A stretch of DNA of 64,000 bases from Glutinoglossum americanum (GCA_020080175.1 JAGHQL010000080.1:1-64000); one strand, 5' to 3'; positions 34,387 to 45,867 are shown, counted from the stretch's first letter. Notes: a model not told the origin generated them from the letters alone. Program-made: numbers and translations.

Positions 34387-35922
34387 TTATCTGGGGGCCA
34401 ACCGCCGTCTCTTCCGAAAGGCACAAGTAAAGGGACACAACACGCATAGGCCCACCTTCCATAAAGCAAGCAGTATATAAAAGATAATCAAATACACAAC
34501 CCACATCGGCAGAAGGGCGAACCTGCCGACATCAGCGACCAGTTTCGCCTTGCTAAATCGTACGTCAAAATCTCTACTATCTCTCGGCCGTTGTAGTAGG
34601 CTAATCCCATACTTGAGCTCGTGATGAGGAAGCTCTATTCCAAGGAATTGGGCGACTTTAACGAGCGTTACTTCAGGCATCATATGCCCCATTAAGCGCC
34701 GCCGACCTTGCGCCAACGCTGCGGAGATACGGCGACAATCCAGCGCTAGGGCGATGGTGGCCAGTGTGAGGGCCACTAGCGTGATGAAGAAAGACGCTAG
34801 CGAGGCTCGGTGAGGGAGGACCTGCATACTGTAGAGTGACTTGGGAGGGACGCAACCAAGCGTCTTGTGTCAGTACTCGGAGTGGGCTAGCGTTAACAAT
34901 GTGTAGGAGGGTGGCGTAGGTTTGGCTTACAGCAGCTGTAGTCATTGGCAGGTATGCTATTGCTAGGTACGTGAGCATGCGGATTCTCTCGCCCTGGAAC
35001 AATGCCGTGCGGCTTTCGAGAAGAGCACTGGCTCCGTAAAGCTTGGTACTGTGTTAGGTCCTCTGGCTGCGTCGCGTACCTGGGGTCCCGGGATAAATGC
35101 TTACCGTGTCTCTCTGATTGTGAAGGCAATTAGTGTAAGCCCAACTTTGGGAGGTCCCCTAAAAAATTCTGATGGGATGAGTAGTTACAGACAAATTCAA
35201 GACATACTAATTCGCGGACTTGTTCCCTAAGTCCATTGACATCCGCCCGGGGTGTTTCTAGCTCAGCAGTTTCGGCTCTCATGCTCACGGTCCAGTAATC
35301 CAGTCCAGCCTTCTCATACGGGTGTGCATTCTGCCTTAATCTACATAGATGGCCATTTTCAAACTTGCGGACGAACCGGATGCTGGTGTCGGCGATGCTG
35401 CAGATCTCATGGCAGGATTTTATTATCCAATGGTAGAGTTTCGATTTTGTGAACGATTTATCATCTAACAAGTGCATGGTCGTCCTGACGGTCGAGGCAT
35501 CGTGGGCCTGGTTATCATTGCATCTCCGCTTAGCCTTGTCCTATGTGAAAGCTGGCAGTGGGAACAGATCCATCAGTCAACCATACCGTAGACTCCCGGA
35601 GCCGTTCCCCTAGCCTCTCCACTACCAGATAGAGGTTCATCCTCTGCGGACAGATGGCAGCGCAAACTCTGCGGACGAACTGCGACAGCGGCGTTAAAAA
35701 CTCTATCGGTTCATCCCGAAGGCCATTAACTACACTTTTGGTCCGTTGAAAATTAGGACAGTCCAAAGTGCCTCCGGGTTTGTCCAAAGGCCTTGCGAGT
35801 AGCCTTCGGTGAATGCTAGTGAGGCTCGTAGATCCGGGACCGCGAGAGTTAAGAGCACGGAGGATGAAGCCATGAATAGTTGATCGTTGTCGTCCGATTA
35901 GTGTTTTATTAAGGTCCGCACT
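34387..35922 (-). CDS. CorA-like fungal membrane protein, 5' end missing
   Basis: Exons that keep frame: 35587-35922 (open at its 5' end), 35208-35540, a 9-base microexon 35105-35113, 34931-35041 and 34387-34839. Reading gives FILRALNSRGPGSTSL, LDKPGGTLDCPNFQRTKSVV, DNQAHDASTVRTTMHLLDDK, a coiled region (HEKAGLDYW-like, REQVREL), RDT from the microexon, LYGASALLESRTALFQGERI, a first membrane segment (MLTYLAIAYLPMTTAA), SLYSMQVLP and further hydrophobic segments. This fits the C-terminal half of ascomycete proteins annotated as CorA-like Mg2+ transporter domain proteins. The GMN ion-selectivity motif is absent, so transport is doubtful. No start ATG is found; upstream is the end of the HNH gene only 40 bases away, so the gene is probably 5' truncated. 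Confidence 0.6.
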
Positions 35923-35960
35923 CTAGCTAGCCTAATCTAAGCTTTCGTATGAAGAGAGAG

Positions 35961-37403
35961 CTAGTGGGAGGAGATGGGGGATGGGCTTGAGAGATGAGAA
36001 TAGCTCGCGAGTCTCCACGTTACCATCGCGGCTAGGTCCGGGACTCCTTGCTCTAATTTTTCACCTCCCCCTTGTCGAAGGTCCTCTTCGTCCCGTAGCA
36101 CTTTATCTACATACTCCCCTGCGCCGCTTAGCCCTAGAATAATAGCGCAGGCACGATGAAGCGCTAGAAGTCCACGGTCTGGAAGGTCAGTCATATTTGT
36201 ACCGACGAACTCAACCCGCCTTCTCGGATTCTGTGGTAGTAGTGCCTCGAATAGGTACAAGGTAGCTCTAGGCGATTCCTTAAACAGGTAGGCGTGTGGC
36301 TGAGATATTAAGCTATTAGAATAAACTCGGTTGAAGGAACTAGAAAGCGGCTTAGTGTACCTCAGGTTCTTCTTCGAAGTACCACTGTAGGCTGCCGAAA
36401 GACTGGTGCAAGTCGACAGCTAGTGTCATAGCATTACACGGCTTATCAATCCCAGTACCATCAAGGAGACGTTCTGCATATGGGTGGAAGAGCCTCATAA
36501 TATCCCAAAACTTGGCCTTCGGTGGATCGCTGTAGATCGTCAGCTACATACAGGAATACAAGCTAGTACCAAAGGTAGACACTAACAGCGGGGAGGTCTC
36601 ATTTGCCGTCTCAGCTAGTGCATGAGGTATAATATGCGCCACCTCAGTAACTATTGTCTTCCCAGGCTCGAGAGCCAGGCCGCTGTCGTCTATGGCAGGT
36701 ACCCGACCATAGGCAGTCGTTCGATCAAAGAAGCCTGAGACTAGGCATCGATGGGAGTCTCGAGCAAGACAGGTAGCACGCAAATTAGAAAGACGATTGG
36801 GGGTTGGGACATGCCCACTATCGCCAGCTGGAATGAGATGCGGGGTGAGCTGGGGAGTCTTTGATGCTCTACCTTTGACTACCAGCCATCACTATTAGCA
36901 AACCAGACACCAGTTAGACAGTGCAGTTAAGCTAAGTAGAGCTCACGTGGTAGAAAGAAGTTGTGGACTAGGTAGTTGGCTAGGCTCATGGTAAGTTCCA
37001 CAACCCACGGTGGTGGTGAGGACATCCATTGGGGGATGTTCTGATCCAGGCGATCGAGTACTTGCAAGAAAGGGGCTGGCTCCGGATCGCTCTCGGTATC
37101 GTCATAGTTCCTCAAGACGTAATTGAGAAAGTTATCTTTGCCTGACTCGCTAGGGTTTTGTTCGAGTGAGAGTCGGAGCAGGCAGATATGGTCAAAGCTC
37201 GATGGGGTGCTGGCCGTCTGGGCTGAGGCCGTGAGGATTCCAGAGAAGATCCTCTCCGCTCGCACCCGCTCTGGCGCATCTAGAGGGCAGTGCTCGAGGT
37301 TCAAGATCAGCTCTAACGACTGTTGGCGACGAAGATGGATTAGCGGGGGTACAGTGTGGCCAAGGGAAAATGACCCGACCCCGCCTGGCACTGGTTGAGA
37401 CAT
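35961..37403 (-). CDS. Fungal HNH nuclease-domain protein
   Basis: 420 residues from four exons: 36947-37403, 36581-36878, 36361-36529, 35961-36299. Frame is kept at all junctions; the second intron has a weak GTCTAC donor and could be placed slightly differently. The N-terminal 170 residues are helical and family-specific (LELILNLEHCPL). The HNH core (PF13391) reads LARDSHRCLVSGF, then TEVAHIIPHAL and, in the next exon, NAMTLAVDLHQSFG, so the His, Asn and His positions are all present. The C-terminal exon (RRVEFVGTNMTDLPDRGLLA) is the usual tail of this fungal family. Members occur in many copies in ascomycete accessory regions; cellular role is unknown. ATG 37403 was chosen because the frame further upstream has only a GTG. 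It precedes the truncated CorA-like gene on the same strand. Confidence 0.82.
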
Positions 37404-37936
37404 GCAATCTGAAGCCGATAACAGAAGCCGATGGCTGATCTGGATGGAGGAGATAGATGGAGTGGGGTGAGGTGAAAAATTAGCCGCCACACGTGACCAT
37501 TATGCTCGAAAAAGCACATGGGTTCTAGGGCTACCGGACAGTTCACAGAAAAAGGCACAGCAGCCTAGTATCCTAAGCTGGTGGCTTAGGAACCTCTGTA
37601 GACACCTCAGGCTAAATCAATTTATCGCAAGGTAATTTCTACTAGCATTTAAAGGAGAAGGACTCAAGCGTGTTGCGATGGATTACCCGAATCTTTTCCC
37701 GTCTCATTTTTCTTTTTCTCTGCGCTGGCCGAGGCTGAGCGATCCGTACCCCGCGCTCCCCCCATATCAAAGCAGAAAGGCCACCACAGCTATACAACAG
37801 TCACTCTAGTGTGAAGTCGCCACTGTCCTATTCCAATTTGTTCCAACTTAGCTCACCCTGCCTTCCCCCTCCGTTCCTTTTAACTTTTTCAAATTGCAAC
37901 AGTCGTAAACCGGCGCGGAATCAAAATTACACAAGC
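37404..37936. promoter_or_regulatory. Divergent intergenic region between HNH and coiled-coil genes
   Basis: The two genes start back to back 533 bases apart. The region near 37690-37720 is rich in T/C runs, usual in fungal promoters. No specific binding site is recognised. Confidence 0.4.
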
Positions 37937-40900
37937 ATGACCCCGCCTAATAGTAACCAAGACAAACGCAGACGCAAGACTAAGCCCTCCGATTTGCCGC
38001 CACTCGATCCTTTCGCTCCCGCGACACCAAGTCTCCCAACCGGTCAAGTGGGGTCAGGCCCATCTAATGGCTCAGAGGCTGCCCCAACTCCGTCAAGACG
38101 GCAACACCAGGCGGGGAGGTATGCTTCGTTACAGTTGGGGATGAGCTCATCCGTGGCCACCAAGGCGAATCTAGGCGCCAGAGCAGAGGTGAGCATGTGC
38201 TGAATATTCCTTTGACCCAAATGGCCAACGCACTCTATTAGATGGAGACAGGTCTAGTGAAAGGAAAGGCGCTTAGAAGCTCTACAAAATCGGTAATGGC
38301 GGCTTCGTCTCCAGCCGCGCTAGTTACCGCGGCGCCTGTGAGTGTTCAGGTAAGCGCTACTAGTTGAGTGTCGGTGGAGAGGAATAGTTCTTAGTCTTAT
38401 GATCTATAGAAGGGAAGTAGCCTCGCGCAAGCCGAAGTAAGCTTAGCAGATAAAACGAATATGTCAACGCTTACGGTCTCGCCGGGCCGCCTTAGAGGTG
38501 ATATCTGCCCTTTAGGGCCACGGGAAATTTCAACGCAGGCCATAGAAGAGGAGCTAATGGAGGAGATTAAAGATTTACGGGTCGGAAACTCCAACCTCAA
38601 GGAGGAGCTCGCCAACAGCCGCTCAGAGGTTGTTAATTTGCAAGCGCGGCTTACTGCTGCCCTGGCCACCTCCCACCAGAACACCGGAATGATCAGTTTG
38701 TTGGAGAGAAAAGAGATAACACTGCAAACAGAATTAAGGAGCCAGCAGGAAATTGCGGAGGCAGTTAGCCGCCTGCAAGAGGAAAATGCCGCTCTCAAAC
38801 AAGAGGGCATGACTTTGCAGCCGCGGCTTGATGCTTTGGCAGCCACTTCCAACCAAAGCTCGGAAAAGGTAGAGCAATTGGAGAAATCAAACTCGGATCT
38901 TCGGGCCGAACTCGCCAGAAGCCTCCAGCTGCAACATGCCGTAGAAGCAAAGACTGTTGAAGTGCAGACTAGCTCTCAGACCATGATACGCGAAATCGAG
39001 AGCCTGAAGAAGGGCCTCGCTGACAGCCACCGGCAGGGCGATGACAAAGTCAGCATCCTGACAGAGGAGAATGCCACCCTCAAGGCAGATCTCGCTAAGG
39101 GGAACCAGGAAAGAATGAAGCAGGCCGGTCAGATCGACAGGTTGAACGTTCTCTTGGATAAAGCCATCAGGCAGTCTCAGGAGTGTGGTATGAACGAAGA
39201 TGAGAAAGCTCAACTCACAGATGCCCATCACGAGATCAGTAATCTTAAGAGAGAGCTGGCAATAAAAGTGGAGGAGATCGGGAATCTGGAGTGTGTAAGT
39301 GCTGCCTTACAGGCTGACCTCAGCCTCAGCTTCGACGCGAACCACACGAGCCCTCAAGTACCAAATCGCGAGGCTAGCCCCATAGCAAAAGCTCCGCCTT
39401 TTCCAATATATGTTCGGTGGGTAACCCCTGGACTGGCGATAGACTCTCCCCAGCTATGCGAGATCAACCCAGACACTGAACCGCTCATATCTACTACGAC
39501 AATTACTGAACTAAAAGCTATTGCGATGAGTCGCTCCGAGCTTCGGGAAGGCTACGACGTGACAGCGCCATATAGGCTAGTCGCGGAGATCTGCGGTGTC
39601 ACCACCACAGAACCTGACTCCGTTACTCTGGTGGATCTAGAGCATGAAGGGCTTGCAAACATATTCCTGGTCTACCGCTCCGAGAAGCCTCGTGCAAACA
39701 GGGATCACTCTTCATGGGGCTTTACGGCTACCCAGCGAGCGATCGCGAACTTCCGCACCTGTTTAAGGGCTCTTCTGACAGAGGTCCGGGCTAAAGGGTG
39801 CCTGAATAGCATGCTGGATGTAATTTGGGAGATAACCCACTTCCCCCCGGCGGTGACTGCATTCATGCAGCTGCACGAGAAAGGAGATGGCTGGGATATA
39901 CCCTGCGCAATCGTAGCGAGCTGCTTTAGGGAATTGATCCAGAGGACGGTTCCCGGATGGGCACTTGAGGCCTCGCGACAGATTTTTGCCCAGATCTGGA
40001 TCCGGATCTTGAGGCACCATGGCGAGTCACCTCAGGAACCTAAGCTTCCGATTGCGAGGAGTGTCCTAATGACTCCGATTAACGACAATAACCACAATTG
40101 GGGCTCGAGTCCTAATATCGTAACCATTCAAGTTTCTGGTGCCGTGCAGAGAGTGGGAGTATACAGAATGGATGGAGATGAAGATGGGGAGACTGGCGAG
40201 AGGCTCGCGGTTCTAAAATGGGGCCGGTACGACGATGTCGCTGACTACTATTTCTTTAAACCCTCGTTTCTTACGGACACGCACGGACCTTTCCCTCTCT
40301 ATGGTGGCACACTCGCTCTCCTCGGGGCGCCCAGCCTCACCGCCGCGGCAAACCGAGTAGACGCGTTCAGGGCCGAATGCCCAGCGCAACTATGGACTAT
40401 CAAACATCCATGCCTAACTCTGAACAAGGATGGCTATCTCTCAATCTTTAGTCCGCAATGCTCCCTCGGCAGAGGGATCTATCCTGCAACCTGGAACGCC
40501 ATATCTGGCGAGGAGCATCTATCATCCGAGAGTGCAGGCCAGCACTTGTTGACAAAGTTGCAACCGGTCATCGCAGAGCGCCAGAAAGATGGCACCTGGG
40601 AGCTAGATGCTTGGCCCCCAACACACATGGAGCTGCAAGCAATACAAGACCGACAGAAGGAAGAACGACGTAAGGAGGAGCAACGCAGGGAAGAGGAGGG
40701 ACGTAAGAAGGAGGAGCAACGTAAGGAAGTGAAGCGACGCAAGGAAGAGAAGCGACGTAAGGTGGAGCAGCGAAGGCAAGAAGAGCAACACAGACAGGAA
40801 GAGAAGCGACGTAAGGATAAGGAGGAGCAGCAAAGACAAGAAGAGCAACACAGACAGGAAGATGAGCGCAGACAGGGGGCACTAGTCAAAGCGAAACTGA

Positions 40901-41058
40901 GGGAAATGGGGAGAAATTGCCCGGTAGGGTACTCCTGGAGTAAGACAAGCGGCGGGTGGCGGTGCTCCGGTGGCAGCCATTTCCTCAGTGACTCCGAGGT
41001 GAACGCCTACGAGCTTAACCAGGACCCGAGCAAGGAAACGGTGCGGCTAGGTAGATAA
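37937..41058 (+). CDS. Large coiled-coil protein with GWRC C-terminal motif
   Basis: 1002 residues from three exons: 37937-38188, 38242-38349, 38410-41058; both introns are phase 0 with GTGAGC and GTAAGC donors. The N-terminus is basic then Pro/Ser-rich (QDKRRRKTKPSDLPPLDPFA), possibly a nuclear signal. About 158-428 is a long heptad-like coiled coil (ELMEEIKDLR, LQEENAALKQ, VEQLEKSNSDLRAELA). About 440-820 is a globular region that I do not recognise (WVTPGLAIDSPQLCEI; VADYYFFKPSFL). About 860-942 is a Lys/Arg/Glu/Gln-rich segment (QKEERRKEEQRREEEGRKKE), likely a single stable helix or a second coil, encoded by an imperfect DNA repeat. The last 50 residues have CPVGYSW and GGWRCSGGSHFLSD, a short Cys/Gly/His motif seen at the end of many fungal accessory proteins. 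Probably a scaffold or filament-like protein; function unknown. Confidence 0.85.
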
Positions 41059-42341
41059 CAGAATATCGCCAAATTAGGGGTTAATTGGCTAGATATATAC
41101 ATTCTTCTATCAAATGAGTAATCGAGGCAGTCCCAGTCTGGTCGCGGCTGGGTTAGTCTGGCTGTGGTAGAGCCGTCGGCGTGACCGGACCGCCTATCTT
41201 GCGGCTAGCCTGGTCCGCCCGTGTAAACTGCATGTGTGACTTCGGGCAGGCAAGGTTAAGCTTCGCGTAGAAGCTGACACCATACGTGTATTCCACAGGC
41301 TACTTTCCTCTCCCGGACCTAACATAGCCACCGTTGAAGGTGTGTATTATTCAGAGTGGTGTTGTTCGTTGTCTCGCTAGGAATAACAAAACTTTTAGTG
41401 GCAACCACTCGGCTAATTTACATGAGGGTTTGCCCTCAATAGCCACACTCGTCACCTCGGCTCCGACATTTATGCTATGCCATTTCGACTGCTAGTTGAA
41501 GCACGTTCGGGCACTATATTCTGTTGGACGGAGGTTATGGTCTGATGACGCAGTGAGTGTGGAGTGAGCATCTGACGACGCTACCCCCTACTTAGCTGCT
41601 GGAGCTATGTATGTGCTAGGACACCCCACACGTCATAGTATGTTACTGCCATGAAAGGGGCTTAGGGCGTTCCTCGGCGGTGGCGTGACGTTAGACTGCC
41701 TCGATTACGTAGCTAACGCGATCTCCATATCTTCCAGAGATTTTCTAGAGATCTTCTAGAGGTTAGTTAGAATTATTCGGCACATGCTATACATTACCAC
41801 CGCTTTTACTCGGTGTGCCCTGCTTAACCTAATAATTCTCATAGTTTAGGGCCGGGGGAGAGCAGGTGCTAGACATACGAGTGTTAACACAGGACTGGAC
41901 CTCAATATAGTAATGGCGATAACCTATGACGGTATATGGTCATGGAATGCATCAGGATGCGTGCTTGCATACTCTTCATCGCGTTCGCTATGGAACACAA
42001 GCGGATCTGTTCGTAGCAGAGATGGGCAGCCCGACGCATCTTGGTCAAGCGATCCGCTTCCCTCCGCTATCTAACACCGGTGATAGCTGCTAGGGTGCTA
42101 ACGGTGACTCTTACAACGACATGCACCACCGGCGGTATGGCCACCTCAAGGTCTACACTCGCTTGGGAAATATGTGTTATTTTAACACGTCCTATTTTTC
42201 TTCCGAGTCCCGTCCTATGTTCTGCCTTAGTTTGTCAACGCTGAGCCAGCCTCGCACTAATCACGAACTTAGCCCCTCATCTATTAGCCACCATATCGCC
42301 GACCGGCATTTCACCCGCTATTATATCTTTAATACTTTGCC
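41059..42341. other. Intergenic with one LTR relic
   Basis: No gene is supported. It contains the LTR relic at 41345-41468 and a small AGATCTTCTAGAG-type direct/inverted repeat cluster near 41735-41760. Confidence 0.4.
41345..41468 (-). mobile_element. LTR retrotransposon relic
   Basis: A fossil of the same family as 3396-3560 and 8060-8220, in inverse orientation, starting TGTCGGAGCCGAGGTG when read on the minus strand. It is incomplete and old. Confidence 0.45.
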
Positions 42342-43011
42342 ATGAGGAACCTAAAGGCGGTGAAGGAGAAGGTGGAAGATGTAGCTAGGCCTCTATTCTA
42401 TATGGCGCGTTTGTGGTCTGAGAGCTCTGCTAACGACGAACTACATAGGCCATTCGTTTCATTCGATCTTCCAGGGGCGGTATCGAAATCAGATCCCTCC
42501 TGGGCTCAACAACTCGTAGAGGTGGATACCGCCGCATGGATGGTGCCTTCAATGACCTACCGCTAAAATTCACAATTAGAGAGTATGTGCTGCCGATCTT
42601 TAAACCGGCAAGCGGTATATCACCTACTAATGCCTCAGCAGCCAGGACGATCAAGATTCCTCTCTATCTATCACCTATGTGAACGTGAGACTAATCGCAG
42701 GGCCGAAGGAAGCTTGGGCTCTTCATCGAACTCTTGTCACCCGAGAGTCCCACTACCTCAGTCGCCTCGCCGGCGGTGAAGGAGATTCTCCTCTCCCCAT
42801 CTTTCTTATAGATATCGCTCCTGACGACTTTCGCCACTTCGTGCAGTGGTTATACACAGGCATTTGTCACGAGAGAGACACTTCCCGTCTCGCCCACCTA
42901 TATGGCCTTGGGAAAACCCTCGAAGCTCCTCGATTCTGTGAATATTTACTCACCCAGCTTGGGGAGGAGTACTACGATGCAGCTGGCATACTAAAAAAAC
43001 GCTCTCTCTAA
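42342..43011 (+). pseudogene. BTB/POZ-domain ORF, apparently broken
   Basis: The 3' part (about 42679-43011) reads VNVRLIAGPKEAWALHRTLV, SHYLSRLAGG, IDIAPDDFRHFVQWLYTGIC and LAHLYGLGKTLEAPRF, the order of a fungal BTB/POZ domain. Upstream, FNDLPLKFTIREYVLPIFKP (from ATG 42536) and VARPLFYMARLWSESSANDE (from ATG 42342) look protein-like but lie in other frames; a TGA at 42680 separates the second piece from the BTB piece. I found no introns that would join them, so frameshifts are likely. BTB proteins usually dimerise or feed substrates to Cul3 ligases; here activity is doubtful. Confidence 0.5.
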
Positions 43012-43743
43012 AAGGGTGCAAGGCTGCGGCGGAACTACCTTACTGGATACGCGGGCATTGGGAGAGAGGCGAGGAGCTGGGGTGGGGCTGCTGACAGTGA
43101 TGCTAAATCATCGGATTCTCGGGTTCCTATGATCGCATGGGGTTGACGACGACCCATAGTATCCAGGGTAGTTAAAATAGCCTAGGGAGAAGCGTTAAAT
43201 TGAATTAGGTTGCAATGGTAGTCTATTTCGAACCCGAGGCTAGAGTAAATCACTTGAAACATATAATCCCCCGCGTCCGCTATACGAAGGGAGTAGACGG
43301 CGACTCAGGCCCTGAACCGATGGTCAAAACACTATTATATCAACTCTCAATAAGACAACCAACTTCATTAACTATTAGCTTCCGGCTTAGTATTCGCCAG
43401 TCTTAAGTCGTCGGTTCGATACTCGAACCCGACAAACTCAAACTCCTAAGGTCATCGCCGCTTCCAGAGATTCAAACTGTTAAAAGCAAGTCAATACCGA
43501 TTCCAGTGTTAATGATGCCATAGGTCCGGCCTTGCCCTAGCATTAACACTAGCTCTATTTAGTCTGTCCATCTCCTACCTCCTTCCTGTGTATGCTACAT
43601 CTTCTACTCGATACAAGCCAACCCGGTTCATGTGCTCTCTCCGATCCCATTAGCTGGTCTCATTCCACACAGATTGCCTCTAGGCAATAAGACCAAGGAG
43701 GAACCGTATTATCGGAAGAAACCATTGTCTCGACCAGCTCAAG
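43012..43743. other. Intergenic, no gene seen
   Basis: No coding region is supported. GGTTCGATACTCGAACC at 43411 is a short palindrome that looks like a tRNA T-arm, but no tRNA body surrounds it. Confidence 0.4.
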
Positions 43744-44469
43744 ATGTCTTTCCTCAACCTCCCTCGTGAGCTTCGTGATATTATATACACAAATTCCCTC
43801 GAGGTCCCCCACTACGGCCACTGGGAGACCCCGCCAATCATAGACTTACCCATACGGTCAAGAGCCCACCCGTACGATCGTCACCCCCACCCCCCTACAT
43901 TCTGGACCTCTAGAAACACTCTCGCATTACTTAGTACCTCCCGGCTCATCTGCTCCGAGGCGACACACCTCCTCTACGCAGCTAGGATATTCCGATTTAA
44001 CGGCCCCGAAGCCTGGAAATCTCTCCATGACTTTCTCCTCAGCGTCGGTCACACGAACCGCATGCGAATCCGCGAAATTCATGTGGAGCGCTCTAGAGCT
44101 AAGTACCAAGGCCCTACAACCTGGGAAGCTATCACTCCTGGGGGAAACGGCGAGCCTGTAGTGGCGGATGTAGTCGAAGAGCTGCACCCGGAGCTTAAAA
44201 AGACGCTACAGATGTTGGTTGACATGGCGGCAGCGGGAGAGTTGAGAAGGCTGAGTGTGCGAGAGCCGTTTGCCGAATTGGTGGATATGTCGGGGCTGGA
44301 AGCAATCAACGAGGCGCTGAAGGGTTCACCAATAGAAATTTCGTATGAGGTGAGGGGTCGGCTTGAGCAGTGGGTGAGCGATGAACTGCAGAGGTTTTTG
44401 GACAGGGCAAAGTGGAGGTTGGTGGGAACTTATGTCGATACCTGGATCGGCTGGTTGCTGTTGCTATGA
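43744..44469 (+). CDS. 2EXR/F-box-like fungal protein
   Basis: A single-exon ATG-started ORF of 241 residues. The N-terminus MSFLNLPRELRDIIYTNSLE is the short F-box-like (2EXR-type) motif found in many ascomycete proteins; TSRNTLALLSTSRLICSEAT and LLYAARIFRFNG are the usual continuation, with Arg/Leu and Glu-Ala at the expected places. The C-terminal half (ELKKTLQMLVDMAAAGELRR) is helical with no other domain. Such proteins are numerous in Pezizomycotina; whether they join SCF ligases is not established. Length fits the family. Confidence 0.75.
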   Translation: MSFLNLPRELRDIIYTNSLEVPHYGHWETPPIIDLPIRSRAHPYDRHPHPPTFWTSRNTLALLSTSRLICSEATHLLYAARIFRFNGPEAWKSLHDFLLSVGHTNRMRIREIHVERSRAKYQGPTTWEAITPGGNGEPVVADVVEELHPELKKTLQMLVDMAAAGELRRLSVREPFAELVDMSGLEAINEALKGSPIEISYEVRGRLEQWVSDELQRFLDRAKWRLVGTYVDTWIGWLLLL

Positions 44470-45867
44470 GCGCGCGGCGAACGCGCAATGTTGAATTGGG
44501 CTTACTGTTGAGGCCGCTGATCTGCGGATCCAATATCCAATGCTCAGCAGACTATCACCACGGTCTCACGTGTTTACCCCTAGGAATCGCTAGCCCACCA
44601 CTAGCATAAGAACCTCAGGGTTCGCTCACTCCGCTATATCTACTCAATCTAATTAATTCTACCAAGTCTAGTTATATGCTTTATAACCACTCATATCCCA
44701 ACAAAGTAGGCTTAGGTTGATTGGGCGTGGTGCATGTAGAAACCCTCTACGTAAAGCAAGCATAACAAGCGGAAATGTCGAGACTGGAAGAAGTCCTCAT
44801 ACAACACGGGGACTTCCGCGGGGGCATACTTGTCGCCGAACAGCGTACCCGCACCACCATTACAGATAATCCAGCAGCGACCGCTAGAAGCAAGCTCATA
44901 GCCATGATTGTTGCAGAGTGCTCGGGCGCCGCCTCGTAACCTCTCCGAACAGCCGAGCGTCTTTCGCCAGCTCTCCGCCGCATTTAATATCAGCGGGGCC
45001 GATATGCTTTCGGGCTGGTCGAGCTAACCAGCAGTAGACAGGCCGAGTAATTTACCCATATGCCTTCGTTTCTACACGGCTACCACGCTCATTGATCCCA
45101 AGCAATTTAATTGAGTTCTATATGCGCTGCCTATCTATTGTTTACATAGTCCCGAAACTATTCTCATGCCTTAGGTATAACCTCCAACGTGAATGACACA
45201 ATAGGGATCCCGTCTTGCTCCGGATGCTAACACTTGCTGGAACGTCGGGGAAGAAAATGGGTTCTAAGAACTATGGACTCGCGGAAAATCGGAAACCTTT
45301 TAACTCGGCAAATCTACAGAAGGGCTTGCCCTCAACAGTCACGAATAACACTTCGGTTCCGACAACACTAGACTGGGTCTATTTCACTCCGCCTTGCCCC
45401 ACTATTCGATGCATTCCAATTATAATACCGGGTATAAAGCTTTCGGCTCACACGCTCTCTTTTACTTTGTTCAGTGACCTCTTACGACAGCCGGCTATTA
45501 TTAGGACGAGGGGAGCTAAATTATCCCGCCGAGCGCAGCACAAAATCATCACAGCTATTTAGTCTAATAGTAAGGCTTGGAACTTTCAGATGTGCGGTTT
45601 CCTAACGCAGGGGTATTCGCGTTCCCAGACGGCGGGTCGCGAGCCCAAACCCGAAATCTTCCGGTGCGCCGCACACCGCTTCCCGCTCGGATACGCTACC
45701 AGTGGGGGAATCTATTAATAGATACTATATGCCCTGGGAAAAGCTGGGGAGCACAGCCGAGTTTAATCCATAAGTCTCCCAGCCCCCAACGGCATCAGTC
45801 ACTAGGGCAACCTGCCAATCACCTCATTAAAATACATATCGCCATCAGAAAATCTCCCTCAACCACA
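44470..45867. other. Intergenic with one LTR relic
   Basis: No gene is supported apart from the LTR relic at 45235-45364. The frame open upstream of 45868 (from 45577) has no ATG and no family likeness; it is treated as leader. Confidence 0.4.
45235..45364 (-). mobile_element. LTR retrotransposon relic
   Basis: A fossil of the same family as 3396-3560. Read on the minus strand it starts TGTCGGAACCGAAG and continues through GAGGGCAAGCCC. It shares the AGTCCATAGTTCTT block with the copy at 3396. Incomplete. Confidence 0.45.

Noticed and set aside
40479-40889. Leu/Cys/Ser-rich minus-strand frames
   Set aside because: They are shadows of the charged repeat of the coiled-coil protein on the plus strand.
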